A DNA stretch of 10,235 nt from Chloroflexota bacterium (GCA_013153375.1 JAADEN010000185.1:1-10235), one strand, 5' to 3'. Positions 1 to 6,959 are shown, numbered from the stretch's first letter. Made by a program: numbers and translations. Notes: generated from the sequence alone by a model not told the origin.

Positions 1-257
1 AAGACCCCGACCTGGCCGTGGAACGCCTGCGCGCGGTCTGGGAACAGGCGCGTTGGCCCGCGCCCGTGATCGCCCAGGTGCTGGCCGGGCCCTGGGCCGC
101 CGCGCGGCCGGACGCGGTGCTGGACCTGCTGCGCGCGCTGTACGCCCGCCACGGACGGCGGCGGTGGCTCACCCAGGCCCTCAAGGCCCTGGAGCGGCAG
201 CGCGCCATCGCGGACGCGGAGGCCGTGCTCCGCGCCTGGACCCAGGAGCATCCATGA
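1..257 (+). CDS. 3' end of an unrecognised gene
   Basis: An open frame enters from the left edge (first complete codon at base 3) and ends at TGA 255-257, giving about 84 C-terminal residues. The visible part is rich in Arg, Ala, Leu and Trp and looks helical. It has no cysteine or metal motif and no membrane segment, and I cannot assign a family. A GTG at base 18 could be read as a start, but nothing resembling a ribosome binding site precedes it, and the frame is open to the edge, so a truncated longer gene is more likely. Its stop overlaps the next gene's start as ATGA (254-257), which suggests translational coupling and a shared transcript with the phosphoesterase. Confidence 0.6.
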   Translation, partial: DPDLAVERLRAVWEQARWPAPVIAQVLAGPWAAARPDAVLDLLRALYARHGRRRWLTQALKALERQRAIADAEAVLRAWTQEHP

Positions 258-814
258 CCCGCGCCTGGACCGTGGGCCTGATCGCGGACACCCACATCCC
301 CGACCGGACGCGAACCCTGGCGCCCGAGATTCCGGCTCTGTTCGCTCGCGCGGGCGTGTGCTGCATCTTGCACGCCGGCGATGTGGTCGCGGCCGGTGTG
401 TTGGAGCAACTGGCGCGCGTCGCGCCCGTGCACGCGGTGCGCGGCAATCGAGACCTGGCCCTGTGGCACCTGCCCCTGCGCCGTGAAGTGCGCGTGGGGC
501 CCTACACCCTGGGCCTGGTGCACGGCCACGGGACCTTTTCCCGCTATGTGCGGGACAAAGTGGGCTACCTGCTGGGCCGGCCGCTACCCTTTCGGCGCTT
601 CGTCGAGCGGGCTCGCGCCGCGTTCCCCGCGGCCGATGTGGTGGTCTTCGGCCACATCCACTACCCCCTGGTGCGCCGCTTCGGGAATCAGTGGGTGGTC
701 AACCCCGGCTCGCCTCTGGGCAACGACTTGAGCCCCGTGCCGCCCAGCGTGGGATTGCTGCACCTGCGCGTCGGCCAGCGCCCCCGGCCCGAAATCGTCT
801 TCCTCTCGCGCTAA
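254..814 (+). CDS. YfcE/MJ0936-type metallophosphoesterase
   Basis: A 186-residue calcineurin-like phosphoesterase, probably a cytoplasmic phosphodiesterase using two divalent metal ions. The family motifs appear in order: D-T-H at residues 12-14 (with D12 and H14 as metal ligands), AGDVV at 41-45 (D43), RGNRD at 64-68 (N66 as metal bridge and substrate ligand), HGHG at 90-93, and FGHIHYP at 132-138 (H134 and H136), followed by NPGS at 150-153. Size and motif set match the small single-domain YfcE/MJ0936 group, whose physiological substrates are mostly unknown. The ATG at 254 is chosen because the family's beta-strand and DTH motif begin within ten residues of it and it overlaps the upstream stop. 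No signal peptide or membrane segment is seen. The stop TAA (812-814) interlocks with the stop of the convergent dehydrogenase gene. Confidence 0.93.
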   Translation: MTRAWTVGLIADTHIPDRTRTLAPEIPALFARAGVCCILHAGDVVAAGVLEQLARVAPVHAVRGNRDLALWHLPLRREVRVGPYTLGLVHGHGTFSRYVRDKVGYLLGRPLPFRRFVERARAAFPAADVVVFGHIHYPLVRRFGNQWVVNPGSPLGNDLSPVPPSVGLLHLRVGQRPRPEIVFLSR

Positions 815-1785
815 GCCCCCTCCACCAACACCTTCAACGCGCCCGGCCGGGCCGCGTGCTCGAACGCGTCCAGGGCCTGGGCCAGAGGATAGCGGGCCTC
901 GATGAGGTCGCGCGGGTCCACCAGACCCTGCTGCAACACCCGCAGCGCGGGCGCGAAGGGCCCGCAGCGGGAGCCGACCACGGTGATCTCGTCCACCACC
1001 AGGGGCGAGAGGTTCAGCGGCTGCGCGTCCGCGTAGGTGCTCTTGAGCACGATGCGGCCCGTAGGCTCCACCGCGCGGCGGGCCAGATCCAGCCCCGCGG
1101 GCGTGCCCGTGGCCTCCACCACCAGGTCGTAGGCCGATTCGGGCACCTGGTCGGGCTTCAGGGGCCGGACGCCGTGCCGGGCCAGCAGGGCCGCGCTGCG
1201 CTCCCGGCGGGTGACGCCGTGCACCTCCGCGGCCGTCAGGCGCAGCACCCGGGCGATGAGTTGCCCCAGCCGCCCCGTGCCCAGCACCAGCACCCGCGCG
1301 GTGGGGCGCAGGTGCACCTGCTCCAGAATCTCCAGGGCCGCGGCCAGGGGCTCGGTGAACACCGCGGCCTCGTCGGGCACTTCGTCGGGCACCGCGTGCA
1401 GGTTGCGCACGGGCAGGGTCAGGTATTCGGCCAGCGCGCCGTCGTGCCCCAGGATGCCCAATACCGTACGATTCTCGCAGTGGCGCTCCAGCCCGCGGCG
1501 GCAAAAGCGGCATTGCCCGCAAGTGATGTTGATCTCGCCCACCACCCGCCGGCCCACCCACTCGGGCGCCGCAGGCGCTTCCACCACCTGCCCCACGAAC
1601 TCGTGCCCCAGCACGCCGGTGAACGGGTAGTAGCCTTTGACCAACTCCAGATCGGTGCCGCAAATGCCGGCCAGCCGCAGCCGAATCAGGGCCTCGTCGG
1701 GGCCCGGCGTGGGCACGGGCACATCGTCGCGCAGGCGCAGTTGGCCGTCTTGCAGCCATACCGCGCGCATGGTCGGTTGGGTCAT
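811..1785 (-). CDS. Zinc-dependent medium-chain alcohol dehydrogenase
   Basis: A 324-residue medium-chain dehydrogenase/reductase, a cytoplasmic enzyme expected to oxidise an alcohol or polyol with NAD(P). The N-terminal GroES-like domain has the catalytic zinc ligands C42 (in GICGTD), H61-E62 (GHEF) and E145 (TEP). A structural zinc lobe has Cys 89, 92, 95 and 103. The Rossmann domain has GTGRLG at 169-174. Length is a little below the usual 340-350 residues. The substrate cannot be read from sequence; threonine, sorbitol, glucose and simple alcohol dehydrogenases share this architecture. The start at 1785 is supported by a very strong Shine-Dalgarno sequence; Met6 (base 1770) is a possible but poorly placed alternative. 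It is the last gene of the pdxS-pdxT-yvcK-adh run, 26 nt after the yvcK-like stop, and it ends head-on with the phosphoesterase gene. Confidence 0.92.
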   Translation of the reverse strand: MTQPTMRAVWLQDGQLRLRDDVPVPTPGPDEALIRLRLAGICGTDLELVKGYYPFTGVLGHEFVGQVVEAPAAPEWVGRRVVGEINITCGQCRFCRRGLERHCENRTVLGILGHDGALAEYLTLPVRNLHAVPDEVPDEAAVFTEPLAAALEILEQVHLRPTARVLVLGTGRLGQLIARVLRLTAAEVHGVTRRERSAALLARHGVRPLKPDQVPESAYDLVVEATGTPAGLDLARRAVEPTGRIVLKSTYADAQPLNLSPLVVDEITVVGSRCGPFAPALRVLQQGLVDPRDLIEARYPLAQALDAFEHAARPGALKVLVEGA

Positions 1786-1798
1786 GGGGATCACCTCC
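1786..1798 (-). promoter_or_regulatory. Extended Shine-Dalgarno site of the dehydrogenase gene
   Basis: On the minus strand GGAGGTGATC (1798-1789) stands 3 nt before the ATG. It matches the canonical 16S rRNA 3' end over ten bases, longer than at any other gene here. It fixes the start codon and predicts efficient translation of this last operon gene. Confidence 0.8.
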
Positions 1799-1811
1799 GG
1801 TTGGGCCGGGC

Positions 1812-3146
1812 TCAGGGCAGAGGCCCGGTGCGTTGTTCCAAAATGCGCATGAGCGCGCGGGCCAGTTTGTCGGGGTCGTGGCGGCCGGGATGGGTCTCGG
1901 AGGCCACATCCGCGCGCACCACGGGGTACGGGAAGGGCTGCCCCGGCGCTTCGGCCACCCAGGTCACGCCTGGGGGCAGCACGCCGTAATGGCCGGTGTT
2001 GACCAGCACCACATCGAACAGGCCCGGCCCGACATGCTCTTCCACCACCCGCACATGGTCTTGCGCGGAAAAACCGTCGGTCTCGCCCGGCTGGGTGGCC
2101 ACATTGACCACGAACACCCGCAGGCCCCGCGCGGCCCGCAGGGCCTGGGCCAGGTCGGGCACCAGCAGGTTGGGCAGCAGGCTGGTGAACAGGCTGCCCG
2201 GCCCGACCACCACCATGTCCGCAGCCAGAATGGCCTGCACCGCGGGCGGGAACGCGCGCGGGCGGTCCGGCTCCAGCCACACCCGCTGGATGTGGCCCTG
2301 CACCTGCGGGATGGTGCTCTCGCCCCGCACCACCACGGTCTGGCTCTGGAAGGGCAGCCGCAGGTCGGCCCGCAGTTCCACCGGATCCAGGGTGGCGGGC
2401 ACCACCCGACCGTAGATGGACAGCACCCGTCCGGCCTCGAGCACGGCCTGCTCGAAACTGCCCGTCAGCCCGATCATGGCCGTGAGGAACAGGTTGCCGA
2501 AGGAGTGCCCGGCCAGGTCGCCGTAGGCCTGGGGGAAGCGGTACTGGAAGAGTTGGGCCAGCAGGTCTTCGTCGTCCGAGAGCGCGGCCAGGCAGTTGCG
2601 GATGTCGCCCGGCGGCAGGATGCCCAGGTCGTGGCGCAGGCGGCCCGACGAGCCGCCGTCGTCGGCCACCGAGACGATGGCCGTGATGTTGTGCGTCACC
2701 TGCTTGAGGCCCCGCAGCAGCGTGGACTGGCCGTGACCGCCGCCCAGCACGGCCACATGGGGGCCCCGCTCCCGCAGGCGGAACGCGGCCAGGGTCTCGA
2801 CCACGGGCTTGCCCGTCTGCAGGAAGGGCGCCAGCAGCGAGCGGTGCAACCCCCACAGGCCGCCCACCAGCAGGGCCGCGCCGGTGACGCCGAAGATGAG
2901 CGCGCGCAGCCAGCGGGGCAGAAAGCGCAACGACGCGGACGACAGCAGCGGCAGCCACCAGGTCTCGGGCGCGGTGCGATAGACATGCAGCACCGCGATG
3001 GCCGTGCCCACGGCCAGGAACACCACGCCCAGGAACAAGAGCAACAGCCAGCGCTTGATGCCCAGGCCCGGGGTGAGCCATGCTCGCCAGGTGCGGATCC
3101 ATTGCCGCCACGACGGGCGGCGTCGGCGGAAGCGCGGTCCGGGCAT
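1812..3146 (-). CDS. yvcK: YvcK/CofD-like protein with N-terminal membrane anchor
   Basis: A 444-residue protein of the YvcK (gluconeogenesis factor, UDP-sugar-binding) branch of the CofD-like superfamily. In Bacillus and mycobacterial relatives YvcK/CuvA binds UDP-GlcNAc and links carbon status to cell-wall growth; that role is inferred here. An N-terminal extension of about 128 residues is basic at first and carries two hydrophobic segments (about 32-54 and 82-100), so the protein is probably membrane-anchored with the catalytic-type domain in the cytoplasm. Core motifs are LGGGHGQSTLLRG (134-146), ADDGGSSGRLR (161-171), GDIRN (180-184), GHSFGNLF (213-220) and GPGSLFTSLLPN (315-326). The usual GGTG loop reads GGHG here. 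The start at 3146 has only a weak GAGGG site upstream. The gene lies 15 nt after the pdxT stop and 26 nt before adh, so co-transcription is likely. Confidence 0.88.
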   Translation of the reverse strand: MPGPRFRRRRPSWRQWIRTWRAWLTPGLGIKRWLLLLFLGVVFLAVGTAIAVLHVYRTAPETWWLPLLSSASLRFLPRWLRALIFGVTGAALLVGGLWGLHRSLLAPFLQTGKPVVETLAAFRLRERGPHVAVLGGGHGQSTLLRGLKQVTHNITAIVSVADDGGSSGRLRHDLGILPPGDIRNCLAALSDDEDLLAQLFQYRFPQAYGDLAGHSFGNLFLTAMIGLTGSFEQAVLEAGRVLSIYGRVVPATLDPVELRADLRLPFQSQTVVVRGESTIPQVQGHIQRVWLEPDRPRAFPPAVQAILAADMVVVGPGSLFTSLLPNLLVPDLAQALRAARGLRVFVVNVATQPGETDGFSAQDHVRVVEEHVGPGLFDVVLVNTGHYGVLPPGVTWVAEAPGQPFPYPVVRADVASETHPGRHDPDKLARALMRILEQRTGPLP

Positions 3147-3161
3147 GGCCCACCCTCGAGT

Positions 3162-3824
3162 TCAAGCCGCGGCCGGCGCGCGCTGCGCCAGGTGCAGGAA
3201 GTAGCGATGGAAGCGGTCGTCGTCGGTCAGTTCGGGATGGAAGGAAGTGGCCAGCAGGCGGCCCTGCTGCGCGGCCACGATGCGCCCGTCGGGCAGGCGG
3301 GCCAGCACCTCCGCGGGCGGCTCCACCGTCTCGATGAGGGGCGCGCGGATGAAGATGGCGTGGAAGGGCCGCTCGTCGTCGGGCGCGACGACCTTCAGCG
3401 CGGGCACGGGGATGTCGGCCTCGAAACTGGCCACCTGGCGGCCGAACGCGTTGCGCTCCACCGTGATGTTCATCAGGCCCAGCAGGGGCTGGTCCCGCCG
3501 CGCGTCCTTGGAGAGGAAGATGGCCCCCGCGCAGGTGCCCCACATGGCCTTCTCACGGCCAAAGGCCCGCAGCGGCTCCATCAGGCCGAACTCCACGGCC
3601 AACTTGCCCATGGTGGTGCTCTCGCCGCCGGGGATGATGAGCCCCGCCAGGCCGTCCAGGTGCTCGGGCAGGCGCACTTCGCGCACGCCCACGCCCAAAC
3701 GCAGCAGCATGGCCTCGTGCTCCCAGAAGGAGCCCTGCAAGGCCAGGATGCCGATGACCGTGTCGCTGCGCACCTGCTGCGCCTGGGCCTGCAAACGCCA
3801 GGGGTTGGGCACGATTTCGGGCAT
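3162..3824 (-). CDS. pdxT: Pyridoxal 5'-phosphate synthase glutaminase subunit PdxT
   Basis: A 220-residue class I glutamine amidotransferase that hydrolyses glutamine and passes ammonia to PdxS in the DXP-independent vitamin B6 pathway. The fold begins at IGILALQGS (24-32). PGGEST at 65-70 forms the oxyanion region. The catalytic triad is complete: nucleophile C98 in GTCAG, H196 and E198 in FHPE. The typical length is about 190-200 residues, so about 20 N-terminal residues precede the canonical first strand. The ATG at 3824 is chosen because a GGGAGA site lies 7 nt upstream; the in-frame GTG nearer the fold has none. The gene is separated from pdxS by 74 nt containing a perfect hairpin, and is followed after 15 nt by the yvcK-like gene. 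Confidence 0.96.
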   Translation of the reverse strand: MPEIVPNPWRLQAQAQQVRSDTVIGILALQGSFWEHEAMLLRLGVGVREVRLPEHLDGLAGLIIPGGESTTMGKLAVEFGLMEPLRAFGREKAMWGTCAGAIFLSKDARRDQPLLGLMNITVERNAFGRQVASFEADIPVPALKVVAPDDERPFHAIFIRAPLIETVEPPAEVLARLPDGRIVAAQQGRLLATSFHPELTDDDRFHRYFLHLAQRAPAAA

Positions 3825-3869
3825 GCTGCGTCTCCCGGGGAAGAGGTGCCCCAACGGGCGTCCGTGGTA

Positions 3870-3892
3870 GGGGCGACCCGGCGGGTCGCCCC
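3870..3892. repeat. Perfect 10-bp inverted repeat between pdxS and pdxT
   Basis: GGGGCGACCC (3870-3879), a GGC loop and GGGTCGCCCC (3883-3892) form a flawless 10-bp stem with a three-base loop, starting 6 nt after the pdxS stop on the transcribed strand. No T-run follows on the minus strand, so it is not a standard terminator. It could be a stabilising or attenuating mRNA hairpin that sets the PdxS:PdxT ratio, or one copy of a dispersed REP-like palindrome. GGGGCGACC-type palindromes recur in intergenic regions of many GC-rich genomes, which favours the second reading. Confidence 0.75.
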
Positions 3893-3898
3893 TCCGGT

Positions 3899-4789
3899 TT
3901 ACCAGCCGCGCTCGGCCAGCCGTTCCTCCGCGGCCAGGTCCATGACCTGCTGCCCGCGCATGGGCTCGCCCAGGCCCTTGCTCACCTCGGCCAGGATGGC
4001 GGGGTCGTTGTAATGGGTCACCGCCTTGACGATGGCCGCGGCCCGCTTGGCCGGGTTCTCGGACTTGAAGATGCCCGAGCCCACGAAGATGCCGTCCATG
4101 CCCAGTTGCATCATCAGGGCCGCGTCCGCGGGGGTGGCGATGCCGCCCGCGGCGAAGTTGACCACCGGCAGGCGGCCCAGGCGCTTGACCTCCCGCACCA
4201 GATCCAGGGGCGCGCGGATCTCCTTGGCGTAGGCGTACAGTTCCTCGTCGGGCATGGTCTGCAGGCGTCGAATCGCGCCCATGACCGCCCGCGCGTGGCG
4301 CACGGCCTCGACCACATCGCCGGTGCCGGCCTCGCCCTTGGTGCGGATCATGGCCGCGCCCTCCGCGATGCGGCGCAGGGCCTCGCCCAGGTTGCGCGCG
4401 CCGCACACGAAAGGCACCTTGAAGGGATGCTTGTCGATGTGATGCTCCTCGTCCGCAGGCGTGAGCACCTCGGACTCGTCGATGTAGTCCACGCCGATGG
4501 CCTCGAGGATCTGGGCTTCCACGAAGTGCCCGATGCGCACCTTGGCCATCACGGGGATGCTCACCGCGTCCATGATCTTGAGAATGAGTTCGGGATCGCT
4601 CATGCGGGCCACGCCGCCCTGAGCACGGATGTCCGCGGGCACCCGCTCCAAGGCCATCACGGCCACCGCGCCCGCATCTTCGGCGATCTTGGCCTGCTCG
4701 GGCGTGACCACATCCATGATCACGCCGCCTTTGAGCATTTGGGCCAGGCCGACTTTGACCTTGAACGAGCCGGTAATGACTTCGGACAT
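3899..4789 (-). CDS. pdxS: Pyridoxal 5'-phosphate synthase lyase subunit PdxS
   Basis: A 296-residue PdxS/SNZ protein, the TIM-barrel subunit that condenses ribose 5-phosphate, glyceraldehyde 3-phosphate and PdxT-supplied ammonia into pyridoxal 5'-phosphate. The sequence is nearly canonical throughout. D26 (in GGVIMDVVTPEQAK), K83 (in VMAKVRIGHF) and K151 (in IRTKGEAGTG) match the conserved aspartate and the two imine-forming lysines. The phosphate-binding FVGSGIFKS loop is intact near residue 240. Length is normal for the family. The start at 4789 is supported by GGAGG 8 nt upstream. It heads the pdxS-pdxT-yvcK-adh run. A possible extended -10 and a terminator-like hairpin lie in the 105 nt before it. 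Its cofactor product is used by the cysM product encoded nearby. Confidence 0.98.
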   Translation of the reverse strand: MSEVITGSFKVKVGLAQMLKGGVIMDVVTPEQAKIAEDAGAVAVMALERVPADIRAQGGVARMSDPELILKIMDAVSIPVMAKVRIGHFVEAQILEAIGVDYIDESEVLTPADEEHHIDKHPFKVPFVCGARNLGEALRRIAEGAAMIRTKGEAGTGDVVEAVRHARAVMGAIRRLQTMPDEELYAYAKEIRAPLDLVREVKRLGRLPVVNFAAGGIATPADAALMMQLGMDGIFVGSGIFKSENPAKRAAAIVKAVTHYNDPAILAEVSKGLGEPMRGQQVMDLAAEERLAERGW

Positions 4790-4828
4790 GATACAAGCCT
4801 CCGTTGGCGCGTCCAGCGCGCAAGTTCC

Positions 4829-4857
4829 AAAAAGAAGAACGCCCGAGGCGTCGTCTT
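4829..4857 (-). terminator. Intrinsic terminator-like hairpin after the lutA-like gene, in the pdxS leader
   Basis: On the minus strand, ACGCC-TCG-GGCGT (4851-4839) forms a GC stem. It can be lengthened by AAGA/TCTT pairing across a two-base bulge, and is followed by CTTTTT (4834-4829). It lies about 40 nt after the lutA-like stop and 40 nt before the pdxS ATG. It probably ends the tatA-lutA transcript. Because a -10-like box sits immediately upstream, it could also form at the very 5' end of the pdxS mRNA. Confidence 0.6.
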
Positions 4858-4858
4858 A

Positions 4859-4867
4859 ATTCTACCA
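4859..4867 (-). promoter_or_regulatory. Candidate extended -10 promoter for pdxS
   Basis: The minus strand reads TGGTAGAAT (4867-4859), a TGn-extended -10 one base away from TATAAT. No convincing -35 is found 16-18 nt upstream. The same CGGTGGTAnAAT arrangement occurs before tatA. The predicted transcription start would fall at the base of the hairpin at 4829-4857. Confidence 0.45.
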
Positions 4868-4894
4868 CCGGGTGCGCGGAAACGAGGGCGATTT

Positions 4895-5680
4895 TCAGGG
4901 GGAGGAAGCCTCCGGGGAGGCCGGGTCGGGTTCCAGGGCCGCGGCCAGCAGTTCGGCCAGGTGCACGATGGGCATGTCCGTGCCCGTGCGGTGCAACATC
5001 CCGGCCAGGTGCAGCAAACAGCCGGGATCCGCGGTCACGGCCACATCCGCGGCCGTGGATCGCAGCGCGGCCACCTTGTGCTCGCCGATGCCCGCGGCCA
5101 GTTCGGGGTACTGGGCCGAGAACGCGCCGCCGAAGCCGCAGCACACATCCTCGTCGGGCAGCGGCTCCCGCACCGCGCCGGGCAGGTTGTCCAACAGCAC
5201 CTTGGGCGGGCGGGCCACGCCCAACTCCCGGACCATGTGGCACGAGGGATGGTAGGTGAGGCGTCCGCCCCAGCGCGCGCCCGGCACGCGGGTCACGCCC
5301 AGCACCTCGACCAGGTACTCGCTGAACTCGTACACCCGCTCGGCCAGGGCGCGGGCCCGAGGGCCCCACTCGGGGTCGTCGGCGAAGAGTTCGGGATAGT
5401 GCACCCGCAGCATGGCCGCGCACGAGCCCGAGGGCAGCACCACCGGCCCGGGGTGCTGCTCCAGCACCTGGATGGTGCGCCGGGCCATGCGGCGGGCTTC
5501 GTTCCACTGGCCCACATTGAACGCGGGCTGACCGCAGCAGGTCAGCCCCGCGGGGATGTCCACCGTCTGGCCCAGGTGCTCCAGCACCCGCCGCGCGGCC
5601 GCGACGATGCCCGGCCGGAAGGTCGCGGCCAGACACACGGGGAACAGGCGCACCGGGCCGGGCTGGGGCGCAGAAGGCAC
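4895..5680 (-). CDS. lutA: LutA/YkgE-type (Fe-S)-binding CCG-domain protein
   Basis: A 261-residue protein with two cysteine-rich CCG domains, as in LutA/YkgE, GlcF and HdrB. Such proteins act in lactate or glycolate oxidation or heterodisulfide-type electron transfer and bind an iron-sulfur cluster. Repeat 1 has C16, C48-C49-G50 (GLTCCGQPAFN) and C87 (SGSC). Repeat 2 has C147 (HPSCH), C180-C181-G182 (VCCGFGG) and C221 (DPGC). Length and motif spelling fit LutA best, but no lutB or lutC is present in the window, so the electron partner is unknown. The start is GTG at 5680, with GGAG 8 nt upstream, 15 nt after the tatA stop. The last twelve or so residues are a Pro/Ser/Glu-rich tail. It is probably co-transcribed with tatA. 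Confidence 0.85.
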   Translation of the reverse strand: MPSAPQPGPVRLFPVCLAATFRPGIVAAARRVLEHLGQTVDIPAGLTCCGQPAFNVGQWNEARRMARRTIQVLEQHPGPVVLPSGSCAAMLRVHYPELFADDPEWGPRARALAERVYEFSEYLVEVLGVTRVPGARWGGRLTYHPSCHMVRELGVARPPKVLLDNLPGAVREPLPDEDVCCGFGGAFSAQYPELAAGIGEHKVAALRSTAADVAVTADPGCLLHLAGMLHRTGTDMPIVHLAELLAAALEPDPASPEASSP

Positions 5681-5695
5681 GGTCGCGCTCCGCGG

Positions 5696-5902
5696 CTACG
5701 AAGTCGAGGCGTCGTCGTCCACGGCGGACTTGTGCGTCTCGGCCTCCTCGGCCGGCCCGCCGCCCTCGAGACCCTCACGGAAGGCCCGCAGGCCCTTGCC
5801 CAGTTCGCCCATGACCTTGCTGATGCGGCCCACACCGAACAGCAAGACCACGATGGCCAGCACCAAAATCAGTTCGGGGATGCCAAAGCCGCCGATTCGC
5901 AT
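5696..5902 (-). CDS. tatA: Sec-independent protein translocase TatA
   Basis: A 68-residue TatA/TatE protein, the pore-forming subunit of twin-arginine export in the cytoplasmic membrane. A short N-terminus with E10 leads into one hydrophobic helix (about 9-23), the conserved F22-G23 hinge, an amphipathic helix (about 27-46, with GRISKVMGELGKGLRAFREG spacing) and a disordered acidic tail. The length is at the short end but normal. AGGAGG 6 nt before the ATG at 5902 fixes the start. No tatB or tatC is present in the window. It is followed by the lutA-like gene after 15 nt. That placement may be incidental, or the Fe-S protein may serve a Tat-exported oxidoreductase; the sequence cannot decide. 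Confidence 0.94.
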   Translation of the reverse strand: MRIGGFGIPELILVLAIVVLLFGVGRISKVMGELGKGLRAFREGLEGGGPAEEAETHKSAVDDDASTS

Positions 5903-5936
5903 GATATGCCTCCTGAAGTCGGGTTCCCGCGCCCCG

Positions 5937-5945
5937 ATTGTACCA
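5937..5945 (-). promoter_or_regulatory. Candidate extended -10 promoter for tatA
   Basis: The minus strand reads TGGTACAAT (5945-5937), a TGn-extended -10, 34 nt before the tatA ATG within the 88-nt gap after cysM. No clear -35 is seen. It resembles the element before pdxS. Confidence 0.5.
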
Positions 5946-5990
5946 CCGCGGCGGGGATGACAGGTAGATGGAACTCGGCGGGGGACTTCC

Positions 5991-6959
5991 CTACTCGCCC
6001 CGGGTCCAGGGCGGCCCGCTCAGGTATTTGTACCCCGCATCGGGCAGCACGGCCACCACCACGCCGGTGCCCAGTTGCGCGGCCACCTGGAGCGCGGCCC
6101 AGACGATGGCCCCCGCGGACAGGCCGACGAACAGCCCTTCCTCCCGGGCCAGGCGCAGCACCGTGGCGTGCGCGTCGGCCGCGGTCACCCGCACCACCCG
6201 GTCGGGGAAGCGGGCGTCGTAGATGGCCGGCACCCGGCGGGCCGAGGGCATGTGCTTGAGCCCCTCCAGGCCCTGTTCGCCGTCGGTGGGCTGCACCGCG
6301 ACCACCTGGATCTCGGGCTTGACGGCCCGCAGGTAGCGGCCCGTGCCCATGAGGGTGCCGCCCGTGCCCGTGCCCGCGACCAGGTGCGTGATGCGGGCCT
6401 GGGTCTGGGCCACGATTTCAGGGCCCGTGGTGGCGTAGTGGGCCTGCCAGTTGGCCGGATTGTCGTACTGGTTGGCCCAGTAGTAGCGGTCGGGATGCTG
6501 CTCGGCCTGCTTCTGCACCCAGTCCAGCGCGCCGTCCACGCCCGCGTCGGGGTCGGTGAGCACCAGTTCCGCGCCCAGACCCCGCAGGATGGCGATGCGC
6601 TCGGGGCTGGCGTTGGCGGGCATGGCCAGGGTCACGGACACGCCCAGGGCCGCGGCCAGGGTAGCGTAGGCGATGCCCGTGTTGCCCGAAGTGGCGTCCA
6701 GCAGGCGGCGGCCCCGCAGCCAGCCCGCGTCCAGGGCCCGCCGCAAGATGAACCACGCGGGCCGGGCCTTGACCGAACCCGCGGGGTTGAACCACTCGGC
6801 CTTGACCCACACCTCTACCCCTGGCCGCAAGCCGCGGGTCAGACGCCGCAAAGGGATGAGGGGCGTGCCGCCGATGAGGCGCTCCACGCCGCCCACGCGG
6901 GCCGGAGCCGTGTGCACCCCGGCCACGGACGGAAGCGAGGACCACGAAACCGTACGCAT
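5991..6959 (-). CDS. cysM: PLP-dependent cysteine synthase, CysM-type
   Basis: A 322-residue fold-type II PLP enzyme that makes L-cysteine from an activated serine and a sulfur donor. K64 in NPAGSVKAR is the Schiff-base lysine. SGNTG (91-95) binds the substrate carboxylate. GTGTGGT (196-202) holds the PLP phosphate. S281 in GLSAGA contacts the pyridine nitrogen, and PDAGYKYLS (306-314) closes the family pattern. NQYDNPANW (163-171) and HLVAGTGTGGTLMGTGR resemble mycobacterial CysM as I recall it. Where that enzyme has a phosphoserine-binding arginine (EPRYGE, recalled as R220), this protein has Thr225 (QPTDGE), so O-phosphoserine use is doubtful. The start at 6959 has AGGAG 8 nt upstream; the longer frame to 7049 runs through the terminator and is rejected. 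Expression appears to be controlled by the cysteine-codon attenuator upstream. Confidence 0.93.
   Translation of the reverse strand: MRTVSWSSLPSVAGVHTAPARVGGVERLIGGTPLIPLRRLTRGLRPGVEVWVKAEWFNPAGSVKARPAWFILRRALDAGWLRGRRLLDATSGNTGIAYATLAAALGVSVTLAMPANASPERIAILRGLGAELVLTDPDAGVDGALDWVQKQAEQHPDRYYWANQYDNPANWQAHYATTGPEIVAQTQARITHLVAGTGTGGTLMGTGRYLRAVKPEIQVVAVQPTDGEQGLEGLKHMPSARRVPAIYDARFPDRVVRVTAADAHATVLRLAREEGLFVGLSAGAIVWAALQVAAQLGTGVVVAVLPDAGYKYLSGPPWTRGE

Noticed and set aside
3870..3892. The pdxS-pdxT hairpin as an intrinsic terminator
   Set aside because: No T-run follows on the transcribed strand, and pdxT with its own ribosome binding site follows closely.
1833..6259. Very long open frames on the plus strand across the pdxST, lutA and tatA region
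   Set aside because: They lie antisense to genes with complete, recognisable catalytic motifs, are dominated by Gly, Arg, His and Gln, and have no ribosome binding sites. They result from high GC in third codon positions.
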